A stretch of DNA of 64,000 bases from Xylophilus ampelinus (GCF_901875635.1 NZ_CABFMN010000071.1:26263-90262); one strand, 5' to 3'; positions 26,207 through 35,146 are shown, counted from the first letter of the stretch. Notes: generated by a model from the letters alone, not told the origin. Numbers and translations: made by a program.

Positions 26207-26743
26207 ATGACCACCACCCTGCGCACCGTTGCCATCGACGTCGTCGGCCAATACAACGCCGCCGGCAAGCACCTGCTGAACGCCTGGCGCACCGGCGCCG
26301 GCCGCATGATCGGCGGCGCGAGCACCCGCTACGCCGACGCCGTCGGCACCAGCCAACTCCCCTTCGTCGGCGAAGACGTCAAGGCACGCCTGCTGGGCGC
26401 CCAGGAAAAGGTCGCCGGCTTCCTGGCCACCCGCCTGGAAAGCGACACCGCCTTCACCGAGAAGCTGATGGACACCGTGGCCGAGCGCACCGCCGGCGGC
26501 ATCCAGTACGTGGCCGACGCCAGCCAGCGCGTGAACTCCGACATCGGCACCTCGGTGCTGAACACGCTGCAGGCCGTGCACCTGCCCTTCGCGCAGATCT
26601 CGCTGAAGGTCGCCGAGAAGGTCGCCGAAGGCGCCGGCAAGATCGAAGCCCGTGTGGCGGGCGACAAGGCAGAATCGGCCGAAGCCACCACGGTGCGCGC
26701 GAAGCCGGCCCGCCGCGCTGCGCGCAGCACCCGCCGCGCCTGA
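26207..26743 (+). CDS. Hypothetical phasin-like protein
   Basis: The 178-residue protein is almost entirely amphipathic helix, with an Ala/Arg/Lys-rich tail (TVRAKPARRAARSTRRA) like those of PHA-granule proteins that also touch DNA. No signal peptide or membrane helix is seen. It is not a clear member of a named family to me. The call rests on composition and on the PhaF-like gene 76 bp downstream. A clear Shine-Dalgarno (AAGGA) precedes the ATG at 26207. Confidence 0.6.
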   Translation: MTTTLRTVAIDVVGQYNAAGKHLLNAWRTGAGRMIGGASTRYADAVGTSQLPFVGEDVKARLLGAQEKVAGFLATRLESDTAFTEKLMDTVAERTAGGIQYVADASQRVNSDIGTSVLNTLQAVHLPFAQISLKVAEKVAEGAGKIEARVAGDKAESAEATTVRAKPARRAARSTRRA

Positions 26744-26819
26744 GCCCCCGCGCACTCCCGCCGCCGTGCCTCACGCGCGGCGGCCGCGCTGAGGCCCTGA
26801 TCGCATCGACGGAGACACC

Positions 26820-27353
26820 ATGGCCACCCGACGCACCCGCCCCGAACCGGGCACTGGCACCGAAGAAAAAGCCGCCAAGGCCCCGGGCCCGGCGCCTCGC
26901 AGGAAGAAGGCCTCGGCGCCCCCAGCCGCAGCCAGGAAGCCGGCGCGCAAGCGCGCGGCACCAGCCGACGCGGCGGCACCGGACGACAAGGAGGCGCCCG
27001 CCCCTAGCGGGCTGTGGCGCGCCGGCCTCAAGGCGCTCGACACCGTGCGCCAGGACGTCACCCGCCGCCACACCAACGTGATCGAGACGCTGCTGGGCAT
27101 CGCCCCGCCACGCCCCGATGCCGAGGGCAAGACGCAAGCGCGCGGCTTCCCCGGCCTCGAGACGCTGGGCCTGCGCAAGTTCGAGGACGTGTTCGACCAG
27201 CGTGTCGCGGCGGCGCTCGAGCGGCTGGGCGTGCCCACCCGCGACGAGGTGACCGCCCTGCGCACGCAACTCGACGAGGCGCTAGCGCAGATCGAGCGGC
27301 TGCAAGGTGGCGTGCCGGCTGCGCGCAAGCGCGGCGGCAGCAAGCCACGCTGA
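26820..27353 (+). CDS. Phasin family (PhaF/PhaI-type granule protein)
   Basis: The 177-residue protein has a basic Ala/Lys/Pro-rich N-terminus (residues 1-60). A helical phasin domain follows, with GLKALDTVRQDV and KFEDVFDQRVAAALERLGVPTRDEVTALRTQL and a final coiled coil. This is the PhaI/PhaF signature of polyhydroxyalkanoate granule coat proteins. Here the basic part lies at the N-terminus, whereas in Pseudomonas PhaF it is C-terminal. The ATG at 26820 follows GGAGA. It is flanked by a second granule-like gene and a TetR gene on the same strand. Confidence 0.82.
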   Translation: MATRRTRPEPGTGTEEKAAKAPGPAPRRKKASAPPAAARKPARKRAAPADAAAPDDKEAPAPSGLWRAGLKALDTVRQDVTRRHTNVIETLLGIAPPRPDAEGKTQARGFPGLETLGLRKFEDVFDQRVAAALERLGVPTRDEVTALRTQLDEALAQIERLQGGVPAARKRGGSKPR

Positions 27354-27385
27354 CGGCCCGCAGCGCAGCCTGCAGTCCTTGTCCT

Positions 27386-28018
27386 GTGGCCGGCTCCCCC
27401 ACCCGCGACCGCATCCTGCTGGCCAGCCTGGCGCTGTTCAACACGCACGGGCTGGCAGCGGTATCGACCCACCGCATCGCCGCGGAAGCCGAGATCAGCC
27501 CCGGCAACCTGCACTACCACTTCAAGACCAAGCAATCGATCGTGGAGTGGCTGTTCCGGCGCTTCGAGGAACGGCTGATGTCGCTCAACGGCTCCGCAGC
27601 GGGCATCCGCGCCATCGACGACCTCTGGCTGGCGCTGCACCTGCGCTTCGAGGCGATCGACGGCTATCGCTTCATCTACCGCGACATGGGCCACCTGGCC
27701 GCCGAATACCCGGCGCTGGGTGAGCGCGCGCAGGCGCTGACGGCGCAGAACCTGCTGGCCGCGCAGGCGCTGTGCGAGGCACTCGCGGCGCAGGGCGTGA
27801 TCGAAGCCACACCCGAGCAGACGCAGATGCTGGCGCTGCAGATCGTCTTCACGACGACCTGCTGGCTGTCCTTCGAACGCCTGGTGCCGGGACGCAACGA
27901 GATGCAGCAGGCCGACCCGGGGATGGCGGCGTACTACACGCTGACGCTCGTTTCTCCCTATGTCTCCAACGAATCCAGGGCTTACCTTGACTACCTGCGG
28001 TCGAAATACCTCGGCTAG
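27386..28018 (+). CDS. TetR family transcriptional regulator
   Basis: The 210-residue protein starts at GTG 27386 with AGSPTRDRILLASLALFNTHG. The TetR HTH is AAVSTHRIAAEAEISPGNLHYHFKTKQSIV. The C-terminal ligand domain is all-helical, and no ligand can be read. It sits between a phasin gene (32 bp upstream) and an alpha/beta hydrolase gene (51 bp downstream) on the same strand, so it may regulate this granule locus. There is no ATG upstream that fits. Confidence 0.85.
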   Translation: MAGSPTRDRILLASLALFNTHGLAAVSTHRIAAEAEISPGNLHYHFKTKQSIVEWLFRRFEERLMSLNGSAAGIRAIDDLWLALHLRFEAIDGYRFIYRDMGHLAAEYPALGERAQALTAQNLLAAQALCEALAAQGVIEATPEQTQMLALQIVFTTTCWLSFERLVPGRNEMQQADPGMAAYYTLTLVSPYVSNESRAYLDYLRSKYLG

Positions 28019-28069
28019 CAAAGCACAACGACCATGTCGAGCCAACGACGCACCAAGGAGAACCAACGA

Positions 28070-28855
28070 ATGAGCACGACCACCTTCGACGCCATCCAAG
28101 AGGACCGCATCGCCCCGCCTTCCCGGCTGCTGATGCTGGCCGAGGGCCGCGCCTTCTGGGAGACCGGCGCCACGCTGATGATGTGGCCCTGGCTCCAGTT
28201 CGCGCCGCGCGGCGATGGCCATCCCGTGCTGGTGCTGCCGGGCCTGGTGGCCAGCGACATCTCCACGCGCCTGCTGCGCCGCTACCTGCGCAGCCGCGGC
28301 CACGACGTGCACGGCTGGGGCCTGGGCAACAACTTCGGCCCGCGGCCCGGCGTGGAGGCCGCCATGGTCGCCCGCCTGCAGGCCTTGCACGACAAGGAAG
28401 GCCGCAAGGTCAGCCTGGTGGGCTGGAGCCTGGGCGGCGTGTTCGCCCGCCTGCTGGCCAGCCGACATCCGCACCTGGTGCGCGACGTGGTCACCCTGGG
28501 CAGCCCCTTCGCGGGCAGCCCGCGCGCGACCAATGCCTGGCGCGTGTACGAGATGGTCAGCGGCCAGAGCTCGCGCGATCCCGAGCGCATGCAGCACATC
28601 AGCCCCGTGCCGCCGGTGCCCACCACGTCGATCTTCAGCCGGACCGATGGGGTGGTGGCCTGGCAGTGCAGCGTGGACCGCCCCGGCCCGCAGAACGAGA
28701 ACGTCGAGGTGATTGCAAGCCACGTGGGCATGGGCACGCACCCGGCCGTGCTGTACGCGCTGGCGGATCGGCTGGCGCAGCCCGAGGACGACTGGAAGCC
28801 CTTCGACGGCACGCGCCTGGGCCCCCTGGTGTACCCGGACCCGTCACGCAAGTGA
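28070..28855 (+). CDS. Alpha/beta hydrolase
   Basis: This 261-residue hydrolase has the nucleophile elbow GWSLGG (VSLVGWSLGGVFARLL), an oxyanion-loop segment VLVLPGLVASD, and a late His near SHVGMGTHPAV; an Asp in SRTDGVV completes the likely triad. No signal peptide is seen, so it is cytosolic. The ATG at 28070 has a good Shine-Dalgarno (AAGGAG), which is why it is chosen over 28034. Its place after two granule proteins and a TetR gene suggests PHA or acyl-ester turnover, but this is inference. A terminator follows. Confidence 0.85.
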   Translation: MSTTTFDAIQEDRIAPPSRLLMLAEGRAFWETGATLMMWPWLQFAPRGDGHPVLVLPGLVASDISTRLLRRYLRSRGHDVHGWGLGNNFGPRPGVEAAMVARLQALHDKEGRKVSLVGWSLGGVFARLLASRHPHLVRDVVTLGSPFAGSPRATNAWRVYEMVSGQSSRDPERMQHISPVPPVPTTSIFSRTDGVVAWQCSVDRPGPQNENVEVIASHVGMGTHPAVLYALADRLAQPEDDWKPFDGTRLGPLVYPDPSRK

Positions 28856-28882
28856 ACACCGGGGACCAGTCCCCGCTTTCAC

Positions 28883-28917
28883 AAAAAAAAAGGGCGCCGG
28901 AAGCGCCCCTTTTTTTG
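28883..28917. terminator. Bidirectional Rho-independent terminator
   Basis: An A-run, a GGGCGC stem, a short CGGAA loop, the matching GCGCCC and a T-run form a hairpin that has U-tracts in both directions. It lies between the convergent hydrolase and RNA-binding-protein genes and can end both transcripts. Confidence 0.9.
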
Positions 28918-28990
28918 TCTGCACAACGAGCAAGCCGTTCGGCGCGCCCGCTGGCAGGAACATCGATGAAGCCGGCTTCGCCGGCCGTCA

Positions 28991-29329
28991 TCAATAGCGG
29001 TTGCCGCCGCCGTAGCCGCCACCACCGCCGCCGCCGCGACGGTCACCGCCGCCGCCGCCACCGTAGCCACCGCTGCGCGGTTCCATCGGACGGGCTAGGT
29101 TGACGGTGAGGGCGCGGCCGTCGACTTCCTTGCCGCTCATGCCTTCGATGGCGGCCTGCGCTTCCGCGGGCGAGCCCATCTCGACGAAGCCGAAGCCCTT
29201 CGAACGGCCGCTGTCGCGCTCCATCATGACCTTGGCGGACACGACGTGCCCGAAGGAGGAGAAGCTTTGCTGCAGCGTGTCGTCGCGCATCGAATAGGAG
29301 AGATTGCCAACGTAGAGTCTGTTTTCCAT
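28991..29329 (-). CDS. RRM RNA-binding protein with Gly-rich tail
   Basis: The 112-residue protein has one RNA-recognition motif with RNP2 LYVGNL and RNP1 KGFGFVEM. A tail follows made of Gly/Tyr/Arg (YGGGGGGDRRGGGGGGGY), like cyanobacterial and proteobacterial cold-induced Rbp proteins. It binds single-stranded RNA in the cytosol. The ATG at 29329 (MENRLYVGNL) begins at the domain; the earlier in-frame start is not supported by homology. It lies 62 bp downstream of infA on the same strand. Confidence 0.93.
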   Translation of the reverse strand: MENRLYVGNLSYSMRDDTLQQSFSSFGHVVSAKVMMERDSGRSKGFGFVEMGSPAEAQAAIEGMSGKEVDGRALTVNLARPMEPRSGGYGGGGGGDRRGGGGGGGYGGGNRY

Positions 29330-29391
29330 GGTGTTTCCTTGATCGGTGTGTCGGGCCACCGTGGCCCGGTTCATGGTCTGTGAATGCGCCA

Positions 29392-29658
29392 TCAGCGCGC
29401 CGGACGGCGCATGGCGGAGGAACCGCCACCGGAGCGCTGCTCCAGATGGCGGAAGGTCAGGCGACCCTTGTTGAGGTCGTAGGGCGACATCTCGAGCGAC
29501 ACCTTGTCGCCGGCCAGCACGCGGATGCGGTGCTTCTTCATCTTGCCGCCGGCGTAGCAGACGAGGCTGTGGCCGTTGTCGAGCGTGACGCGGAATCGCG
29601 AATCGGGCAGCACTTCGTCCACCCGGCCTTGCATTTCGATGAGTTCTTCCTTGGCCAC
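29392..29658 (-). CDS. infA: Translation initiation factor IF-1
   Basis: The 88-residue OB-fold protein binds the ribosomal A site during initiation. [30 protein letters not shown] and the [18 protein letters not shown] ending match IF-1. A Ser/Gly/Arg-rich tail of about 16 residues extends beyond the usual 72, as in the second infA paralogue of many betaproteobacteria. It lies outside a ribosomal-protein operon, which fits this being that additional copy. Confidence 0.95.
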   Translation of the reverse strand: MAKEELIEMQGRVDEVLPDSRFRVTLDNGHSLVCYAGGKMKKHRIRVLAGDKVSLEMSPYDLNKGRLTFRHLEQRSGGGSSAMRRPAR

Positions 29659-29689
29659 GAAGCTCCTTGGTTGATGGGCCGAGCCGCGC

Positions 29690-29905
29690 TCAGGCCAGTT
29701 GGTTGTTGAGGACGAACGCCCGGCCCTGGGCCAGCGCGTAGACCGCGGCGCGCGTGGCCGAGTCGAAGCGCGGAATCAGCCGGAAGACCCGGTCGTGCAT
29801 GCCGCGGCGGATGGAGACCGAGGCGGCGTACTGGCCGGTCTCGGTGAGCTTGGTCATCGGTGTGACCAGGTATCGGCCCACTTCGTGGGCTTGGGGTGTC
29901 TGCAT
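29690..29905 (-). CDS. Small conserved-looking hypothetical protein
   Basis: The 71-residue frame from the ATG at 29905 reads [20 protein letters not shown] through [24 protein letters not shown]. It resembles small Burkholderiales proteins of the form HDRVxRFxPRFDSxxAAxxYAxxQG that sit near cold-shock genes. It has no signal peptide. It is 31 bp upstream of infA on the same strand and may be cotranscribed with it. The frame is open far upstream, but that part looks non-coding. The function is unknown. Confidence 0.6.
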   Translation of the reverse strand: MQTPQAHEVGRYLVTPMTKLTETGQYAASVSIRRGMHDRVFRLIPRFDSATRAAVYALAQGRAFVLNNQLA

Positions 29906-30278
29906 GGAATCGAAGGCGGCTTCTGGGTGCCGCGCGACCCGTGCGCATCGGACAAGGCCGAAGCAGCACGCGAATGGATCGGGGGAGGAGAGCGGCCCGA
30001 TACGTGTTCTTGTTGAACGGACCGCGAATGAAGCTCGCCGAGGAGGAGTGACGCCGGGGCGGGAGACAGAAACGAAGCTTGCCTGGGGAGCGAAGCCTGC
30101 TTGGCCGGGGCCTGTGCGGCCAGCGATGCCGCGAGGAGTCAATCAAGGGCTGCAGCAACGAGCACGCTGCAGTCGATCGGGCGAGTGTAGGCGATTTGGC
30201 GTCGCGACGGTTTTTTAATTCGTGCCGGCGCGCGCGCAGGTGGTACGCTGGTCGGATTCAACGGTTCGAAAGGTCAGC
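29906..30278. other. Intergenic stretch with no gene seen
   Basis: Between two divergent small genes I see no convincing coding sequence. It has a few imperfect short duplications (GAAGCTTGCCTGGGGAGC and GAAGCCTGCTTGGCCGGG). A weak stem with a T6 run (GTCGCGACGGTTTTTT) lies near 30200-30216. It may hold the promoters for infA and the small forward gene. Confidence 0.5.
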
Positions 30279-30485
30279 ATGGATAGCGCAACCTTCACCT
30301 CGCTCCGCCGGGACGCGCTGCGCGCGCAGCTCCCGCAGGTGGCCGACCTGCTGCGACTGCGGCGTGCCGGCGAGATCGAGGAGGCCGTGATCGACGACCT
30401 CGTGAGCCTCTCCTGGCTCGAATGGACCGGCGGCTCGCTCAAGCTGACCGCGACCGGCTCGAACATCTGCCGCCAGCAGCGCTAG
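30279..30485 (+). CDS. Small hypothetical protein
   Basis: The 68-residue frame starts MDSATFTSLRRDALRAQLPQ and continues with VADLLRLRRAGEIEEAVIDDLVSLSWLEWTGGSLKLTATG. The pattern of helices then a short beta wing looks like a winged-helix fragment, but I cannot name a family. It ends four bases before the convergent P450 gene end. Codon use is typical of the genome, which favours a real gene. Confidence 0.6.
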   Translation: MDSATFTSLRRDALRAQLPQVADLLRLRRAGEIEEAVIDDLVSLSWLEWTGGSLKLTATGSNICRQQR

Positions 30486-30489
30486 CACT

Positions 30490-33400
30490 TCAATTGCCGG
30501 CCCACACGTCCAGCACGTAGCGCTGGCTGGCGATCATCGTCTCCATCCAGGCCTCGCCGTCCTCGCCGTGCGCGCGGGCGATGTCGACCAGCGTGCGTCG
30601 CACATCGGGCTCCATGCGCGAGCCGTCGCCGCAGATGTAGACGTGGCCGCCCGCCTGCAGCAGGCGCCACACGTCGTCGGCCTGCTCGCGCAGGCGGTCC
30701 TGCACATAGGCCTTCTTCCCGTCGGCGCGCGAAAAGGCCGTGTGCAGTTCGACCACGCCGTCCTTCGCCCAGGCCTGCAGTTCGTCGGCATAGATGAAGT
30801 CCTGCTGCGGATGGCGGCAGCCGAAGAACAGCAGCGCCTCGCCCAGCGACTGCCCCAGCGCCCTGCGCGCGGCCCGCTCCTGCAGGAAGCCACGGAAGGG
30901 CGCCAAGCCTGTGCCGGGCCCGACCATGATGATCGGCTTCGCGGCGTCATCCGGCAGGCCGAAACCCTCGGCCGTGGTGCCGCGCACGAAGCCGTGCACC
31001 GTGTCGCCGACCTCCGCGCGCGCGAGGAAGTTCGAGCACACGCCTTCGAAGCGGCCGCGCCCCGAACGCGCCGGCCCTGCGACCACGCCCACCGTGACGC
31101 TCGCGCATGCCGGATCGACCGCCGGCGAGGACGAGATCGAGTAGTAGCGCGGCGTGAGCGGCGAGAGCATTTCCAGCCAGGTCGCGAAGGGCAGGTCGAC
31201 GGCCGGGAATTCCTCCAACAGGTCGAGCAGCGACTTGCGCTTGCCCAGCACCTCGGCCTTGTAGTGCGCCGCCACCGACTCGTCGAGGCCGACGAAGGCA
31301 CCCAGCGATTTCTGCGTGAAGGGGCAGCGCGTGGCCGCGGCCAGCACGCCGATCTGCTTGCGGGTGGCAACGTCCTGCAACTCCACGTAATCCGACAGCA
31401 GGCGCTCCACCGACACCACCTCGTCCACCGGCAGGAAGGTCTTGCGGCCCGGCGCGGCCGTGAGCCGCACATACGCATCGCGTGCGAAGCCGAAGCGCTG
31501 CATCGCACGCTCGACCAATGCGGCGCCGTTGCGCGGCACCACGCTGAGATGGTCGCCGGCCGTGTAGCGCACGCCTTCGGGCAGCGCGAACTCGATATGG
31601 CGCGTGGAGCGCTCCGGCGCCGCATCGCCTTCGCCGCGCTGCAGCTCGCGGTTGGCCAGCACGCGCAGCGGCACGGCGCCGAGCGAATCGACCAGACCGC
31701 TGGTCTGCGGCGGCGGCATTTCCTCGACGGTGTACAGGGGCGCCGCGGCCTCGGGCGCGCCGGCCCCGGCCTGCAGGCCGAAGCGATCGCCCAGCACCGG
31801 CCACAGCGCATCGGCCCAGGCCTGGAAGGCGCCGTCCATGTCCTCGCGCGCGTCGCCCTCGCCGCGGGGATGCACGCGCTCGGCGCCCAGTTCGGCCAGG
31901 CGATCGTCGATGCGCCGCGGCACCGCCTGGTAGGTGGAGGCCCAGTCGGTGTTGCCGCAGCCGAAGACCGAATAACTCACTCCGTTGAGCGAATCATTGG
32001 CGCCTTCGAGCCAGCGCCAGAACTCCACCGCGTTGTCGGGCGCGGCGCCGTTGTACGACGCGCTGACGACGGCGACCGCGCCGGCCGCCGGCAGGCGCTC
32101 GGCATAGTCGTCCAGCGACGCCAGCTGCGTCGAATAGCCGCGCAACGTGCCGGCCTCGGCCAGCTGGCGCGCGAAATCCTCGGCGCTGCCGAGGTTGGAG
32201 CCGTGCAGCACCAGCAGCGAGGTGCCGTGGCGCGCGCGCTCGGCGGCGGCCGAGGAATGCGGCACCTCGGGCGCAGCGCCGGCGCCGCCGGTCGCAGCGG
32301 TGCTGCCGGGTGCCGGGTGCGTGGCGCGCAACGCGGCAGGATCGCGCGGCTCGACCTTGATGCGGAAGCCTTCCGGCTTGATCGTCAGCGCCTCCTTGAC
32401 CTTGAGCTGGTAGTTCGCGTGGTCGATGAGCTTGAAGCGCTGGATCACCATGGCAAGCGTGAGCGTCGCCTCCTGCAGAGCGAACTGGCGGCCGATGCAG
32501 GCGCGCTGGCCGGTGCCGAAGGGCTTGAAGGCGTTGGGCGGCAGCGCGCGCTCGGCCTCGCGGCTGAAGTGCTCGGGGTTGAATTCGTCGGCATCCTCGC
32601 CCCAGACGCGCTTGTCGCGGTGCATGGCCAGCGCATGGAGGATCACCATGTTGCGCTTGTGGATGGTGTACTTGCCGCCCTCGCCGATGGCCGTGTTGGC
32701 CAGCGCGCGCTTGGCCACGGCCGGGGCCGTGGGGTACATGCGCAGGGCTTCCTTGAGGATCTGGCCGATGTACTGCAGCCGGTTGACCTGCGCATAGGTG
32801 GGCCGCTGCGTGAGGTCGGTGCCGAACACGCTGTCGACCTCGGCCTGCGCCTTGGCCAGGATGGCCGCGTCCTTGAGCAGGTAGTAGATGGCGAAGGACA
32901 GCAGGCCGCTGGTGGTCTCGTGGCCGGCGATGAGGAATTCGATGCACTCGTCGCGGATCTGCTTGTCGTCGAGCTTCTCGCCGCTCTTCTTGTCGACGCC
33001 CGCGATCATGTAGCTCAGCAGGTCGGGCTTGGTGGCGATGTCGGCGCCGCTGGCCCTGCGCTCGCGGATGATGTCCTCCACCATCGTGTGCATGAACTTG
33101 ATGTCCTTGCGCTGCTGGGCGAGCTGCTTCTTCATCATCAGCTCTTCCAGCGGCAGGCCGCGCCGGTCCTGCACCGTCTCGAGGGTGCGCACCATCGCAT
33201 CGACGAAGGGATGGAAGCCCTCGCGGTAGAAGGAATTGAAGCGGTAGCCGAAGCCGCACAGGCCGATGGTGTCGAGCGTGAGTGCGGTCATGTCGCGCGT
33301 GACGTCCACCTCGTCGTCGAAGTTCAGGCGCTCCCATTTCGTCACCAGCTGCTCGGCGATGTCGAGCATCATGGGGTGATACGCCTGCATGGCCCGCTGG

Positions 33401-33735
33401 CTGAAGTTGGCCAGCAGGATGTTGTGCGGCTTGCTCCAGGTCGACTCGTGCGTGTCGGAGGTGAAGAGGCCGTGCGACGCCGCCCGGAGGCGCCGCAGCG
33501 CGCCGTTGGTGCTCTTGTCGAAGCGCTTCTCGTCGACCAGTTCGTTCACCAGCTCGTGGTCGGAGATCACGACCACCGGCATGCCCGGCATGTCGAGCCA
33601 GTAGATGCCGCCAAGCTCCCGGGCGATCTTCCACATGTCGAGCACCGGGGAGTCGGAGCCGATCGACAGCAGGTTGCCGACGATCGGCTTGCGCGCCGGG
33701 TGGGGAATGGGGTGCAGCGGATTCTTGCCGGCCAT
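30490..33735 (-). CDS. Self-sufficient cytochrome P450/NADPH-P450 reductase (CYP102 type)
   Basis: This 1081-residue fusion resembles P450 BM3. The P450 part (1-470) has the I-helix LIAGHETTSG (268-277), the ExxR motif NEALR-like EALR (329-332), and heme Cys413 in FGTGQRACIGRQF. After a Pro/Ala linker comes a flavodoxin FMN domain (about 505-650), then a FAD/NADPH reductase domain with RYYSISSSP, GPGTGLAPFRGF and the C-terminal DVWAGN. It should hydroxylate fatty acids or similar chains with NADPH. The BM3 anchors Arg47 and Tyr51 are replaced here by Met52 and Val56, so substrate choice may differ; Phe87 is kept as Phe91. Confidence 0.96.
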   Translation of the reverse strand: MAGKNPLHPIPHPARKPIVGNLLSIGSDSPVLDMWKIARELGGIYWLDMPGMPVVVISDHELVNELVDEKRFDKSTNGALRRLRAASHGLFTSDTHESTWSKPHNILLANFSQRAMQAYHPMMLDIAEQLVTKWERLNFDDEVDVTRDMTALTLDTIGLCGFGYRFNSFYREGFHPFVDAMVRTLETVQDRRGLPLEELMMKKQLAQQRKDIKFMHTMVEDIIRERRASGADIATKPDLLSYMIAGVDKKSGEKLDDKQIRDECIEFLIAGHETTSGLLSFAIYYLLKDAAILAKAQAEVDSVFGTDLTQRPTYAQVNRLQYIGQILKEALRMYPTAPAVAKRALANTAIGEGGKYTIHKRNMVILHALAMHRDKRVWGEDADEFNPEHFSREAERALPPNAFKPFGTGQRACIGRQFALQEATLTLAMVIQRFKLIDHANYQLKVKEALTIKPEGFRIKVEPRDPAALRATHPAPGSTAATGGAGAAPEVPHSSAAAERARHGTSLLVLHGSNLGSAEDFARQLAEAGTLRGYSTQLASLDDYAERLPAAGAVAVVSASYNGAAPDNAVEFWRWLEGANDSLNGVSYSVFGCGNTDWASTYQAVPRRIDDRLAELGAERVHPRGEGDAREDMDGAFQAWADALWPVLGDRFGLQAGAGAPEAAAPLYTVEEMPPPQTSGLVDSLGAVPLRVLANRELQRGEGDAAPERSTRHIEFALPEGVRYTAGDHLSVVPRNGAALVERAMQRFGFARDAYVRLTAAPGRKTFLPVDEVVSVERLLSDYVELQDVATRKQIGVLAAATRCPFTQKSLGAFVGLDESVAAHYKAEVLGKRKSLLDLLEEFPAVDLPFATWLEMLSPLTPRYYSISSSPAVDPACASVTVGVVAGPARSGRGRFEGVCSNFLARAEVGDTVHGFVRGTTAEGFGLPDDAAKPIIMVGPGTGLAPFRGFLQERAARRALGQSLGEALLFFGCRHPQQDFIYADELQAWAKDGVVELHTAFSRADGKKAYVQDRLREQADDVWRLLQAGGHVYICGDGSRMEPDVRRTLVDIARAHGEDGEAWMETMIASQRYVLDVWAGN

Positions 33736-33843
33736 CGGGGCGCCTCGTCTCTTGTTGGAGGGAATGTGACGCCGGGAGTATCCCGAGCGCGCCCCGCCCT
33801 CCCGGGCCGGGATATTCCCTTAGAGCCGCCGCGCCTTCATGAA

Positions 33844-33898
33844 GAAAATGGCTGCAGCGCCCGCGGGATGGGCGCAAGCAGCTATCTTTTCGATAGCG
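33844..33898 (-). repeat. Dispersed repeat family A, copy 2
   Basis: Read on the reverse strand it starts GCTATCGAAAAGATAGCTGC and continues to CTGCAGCCATTTTC. It has the GCTAT/ATAGC and GCCC/GGGC stems followed by a T-run. It lies directly downstream of the ABC binding-protein gene and upstream of the P450 gene. Confidence 0.85.
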
Positions 33899-33901
33899 CC
33901 C

Positions 33902-35146
33902 TCAGGGGCGCTGCATCTTGCACTCGGTGCCCTGTGCGATCTCGTTGCCGGTGTAGATCGCGTCGGTGCGGAAGCCGTAGTTCGTGCCCTCGTAGCCCAC
34001 CTTCACCGCCTTGCCGTCGACCGGTGCGATGGTGTTGACCACCTGCGGGATCAGCAGCTGGTGGTCTTCGGCGCGCATGCGCACCGGGCCCACGACCGAG
34101 TCGTAGGTCATGTCTTCCAGCGCCTTGGCGACCTTGGTGCTGTCGGTGCTGCCGGCCTGGGTGATCGCCGCGGCCAGCAGGCGCGGGACCATGTCGATAC
34201 GTGGTGCGAGGAAGTCCTTGCCCATCTTGGCCTTGTAGGCCTTGGCCAGCGCATCGACCTTGGGCGAATCGGCCTGGCCCGGGTGCCACTCGGCCACCCA
34301 GGTCAGCTCGCCCAGCTTGGCCTGCGACACGGCCGTGACCGTGCCCGGCACGGCGCCGGCGCTGTGGTTGAAGTAGCGCAGGTTGTAGCCGGCATCGCCC
34401 GCGGCCTTGAGCAGCAGCGTCATGTCCTGCCCCCAGTTGCCGGTGATGACCGAGTCGGCGCCCGCGGCCTTGATGTTGGCCACGTAGGGCGCGAAGTCCT
34501 TCACCCGGCCGATGGGGTGGAAGGCCTCGCCGACGAACTGCACGTCGGGCCGCGCCAGGCCCACCATCTGCTTGCCGTAGCTGGCCCACTGCCGGCCGTG
34601 CGCGTAGTCCTGGTTGAGCAGGTAGACCTTCTTCACCTCGGGCGTCTTCTTGATGTAGTTGGCGATGGCCTTCATCTTCATCGCCGTGTTCGCATCGGTC
34701 TGGAAGTGCCAGAAGCTGCACTGCTTGCCGGTGAGTTCGGGGTCGATCGACGAATGGTTCATCACGATCAGCTCCTTGCCCGGGTTGCGCTGGTTCCAGC
34801 GGTTCACGGCCAGCACCAGCGCCGACACCACCGAGGAGCCCGACCCGCCCGTGACGATGGCCTTGGCGCCCTGGTCGATCGCGGCCTGGAGTGCGCTCTG
34901 GCTTTCCTGCGCCGAGAGCTTGCTGTCGAACTGCAGCAGCTGCAGCTTGGTGCCCTTGACGCCGCCCTTGGCGTTGACATCGTCCACGGCGAACTGCACG
35001 TGCGCCAGCATCAGCTCGCCGACGTTGGCAAAGGGGCCCGAGAGCGGGTCGATGTACGCAATCTTGTAGGTGTCCTGGGCGTGGGCCGAGGTGGCGAACA
35101 GGGCGGCCGCCAAGGCGACGGGCGTGAGCAGGCGAGTCAGGGTCAT
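33902..35146 (-). CDS. Branched-chain amino acid-type ABC transporter substrate-binding protein
   Basis: The 414-residue protein has a signal peptide (LLTPVALAAALFATSAHAQ) and then YKIAYIDPLSGPFANVGELMLAHVQFAVDDVNAKGG, the start of the periplasmic binding fold of LivK/UrtA-like proteins. SVITGNWGQDMTLLLKAAGDAG lies in the second lobe. It captures an amino acid, amide or small acid for an ABC importer; no permease or ATPase genes lie next to it. The start at 35146 is set by the signal peptide. It is 59 bp downstream of the TetR gene. Confidence 0.9.
   Translation of the reverse strand: MTLTRLLTPVALAAALFATSAHAQDTYKIAYIDPLSGPFANVGELMLAHVQFAVDDVNAKGGVKGTKLQLLQFDSKLSAQESQSALQAAIDQGAKAIVTGGSGSSVVSALVLAVNRWNQRNPGKELIVMNHSSIDPELTGKQCSFWHFQTDANTAMKMKAIANYIKKTPEVKKVYLLNQDYAHGRQWASYGKQMVGLARPDVQFVGEAFHPIGRVKDFAPYVANIKAAGADSVITGNWGQDMTLLLKAAGDAGYNLRYFNHSAGAVPGTVTAVSQAKLGELTWVAEWHPGQADSPKVDALAKAYKAKMGKDFLAPRIDMVPRLLAAAITQAGSTDSTKVAKALEDMTYDSVVGPVRMRAEDHQLLIPQVVNTIAPVDGKAVKVGYEGTNYGFRTDAIYTGNEIAQGTECKMQRP

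Noticed and set aside
30568..34038. A 1,156-codon open frame on the forward strand opposite the P450 fusion
   Set aside because: It follows the codon-position bias of the real gene on the other strand, has His/Arg/Ala-rich non-globular sequence and no family motif. High-GC DNA commonly gives such long mirror frames.
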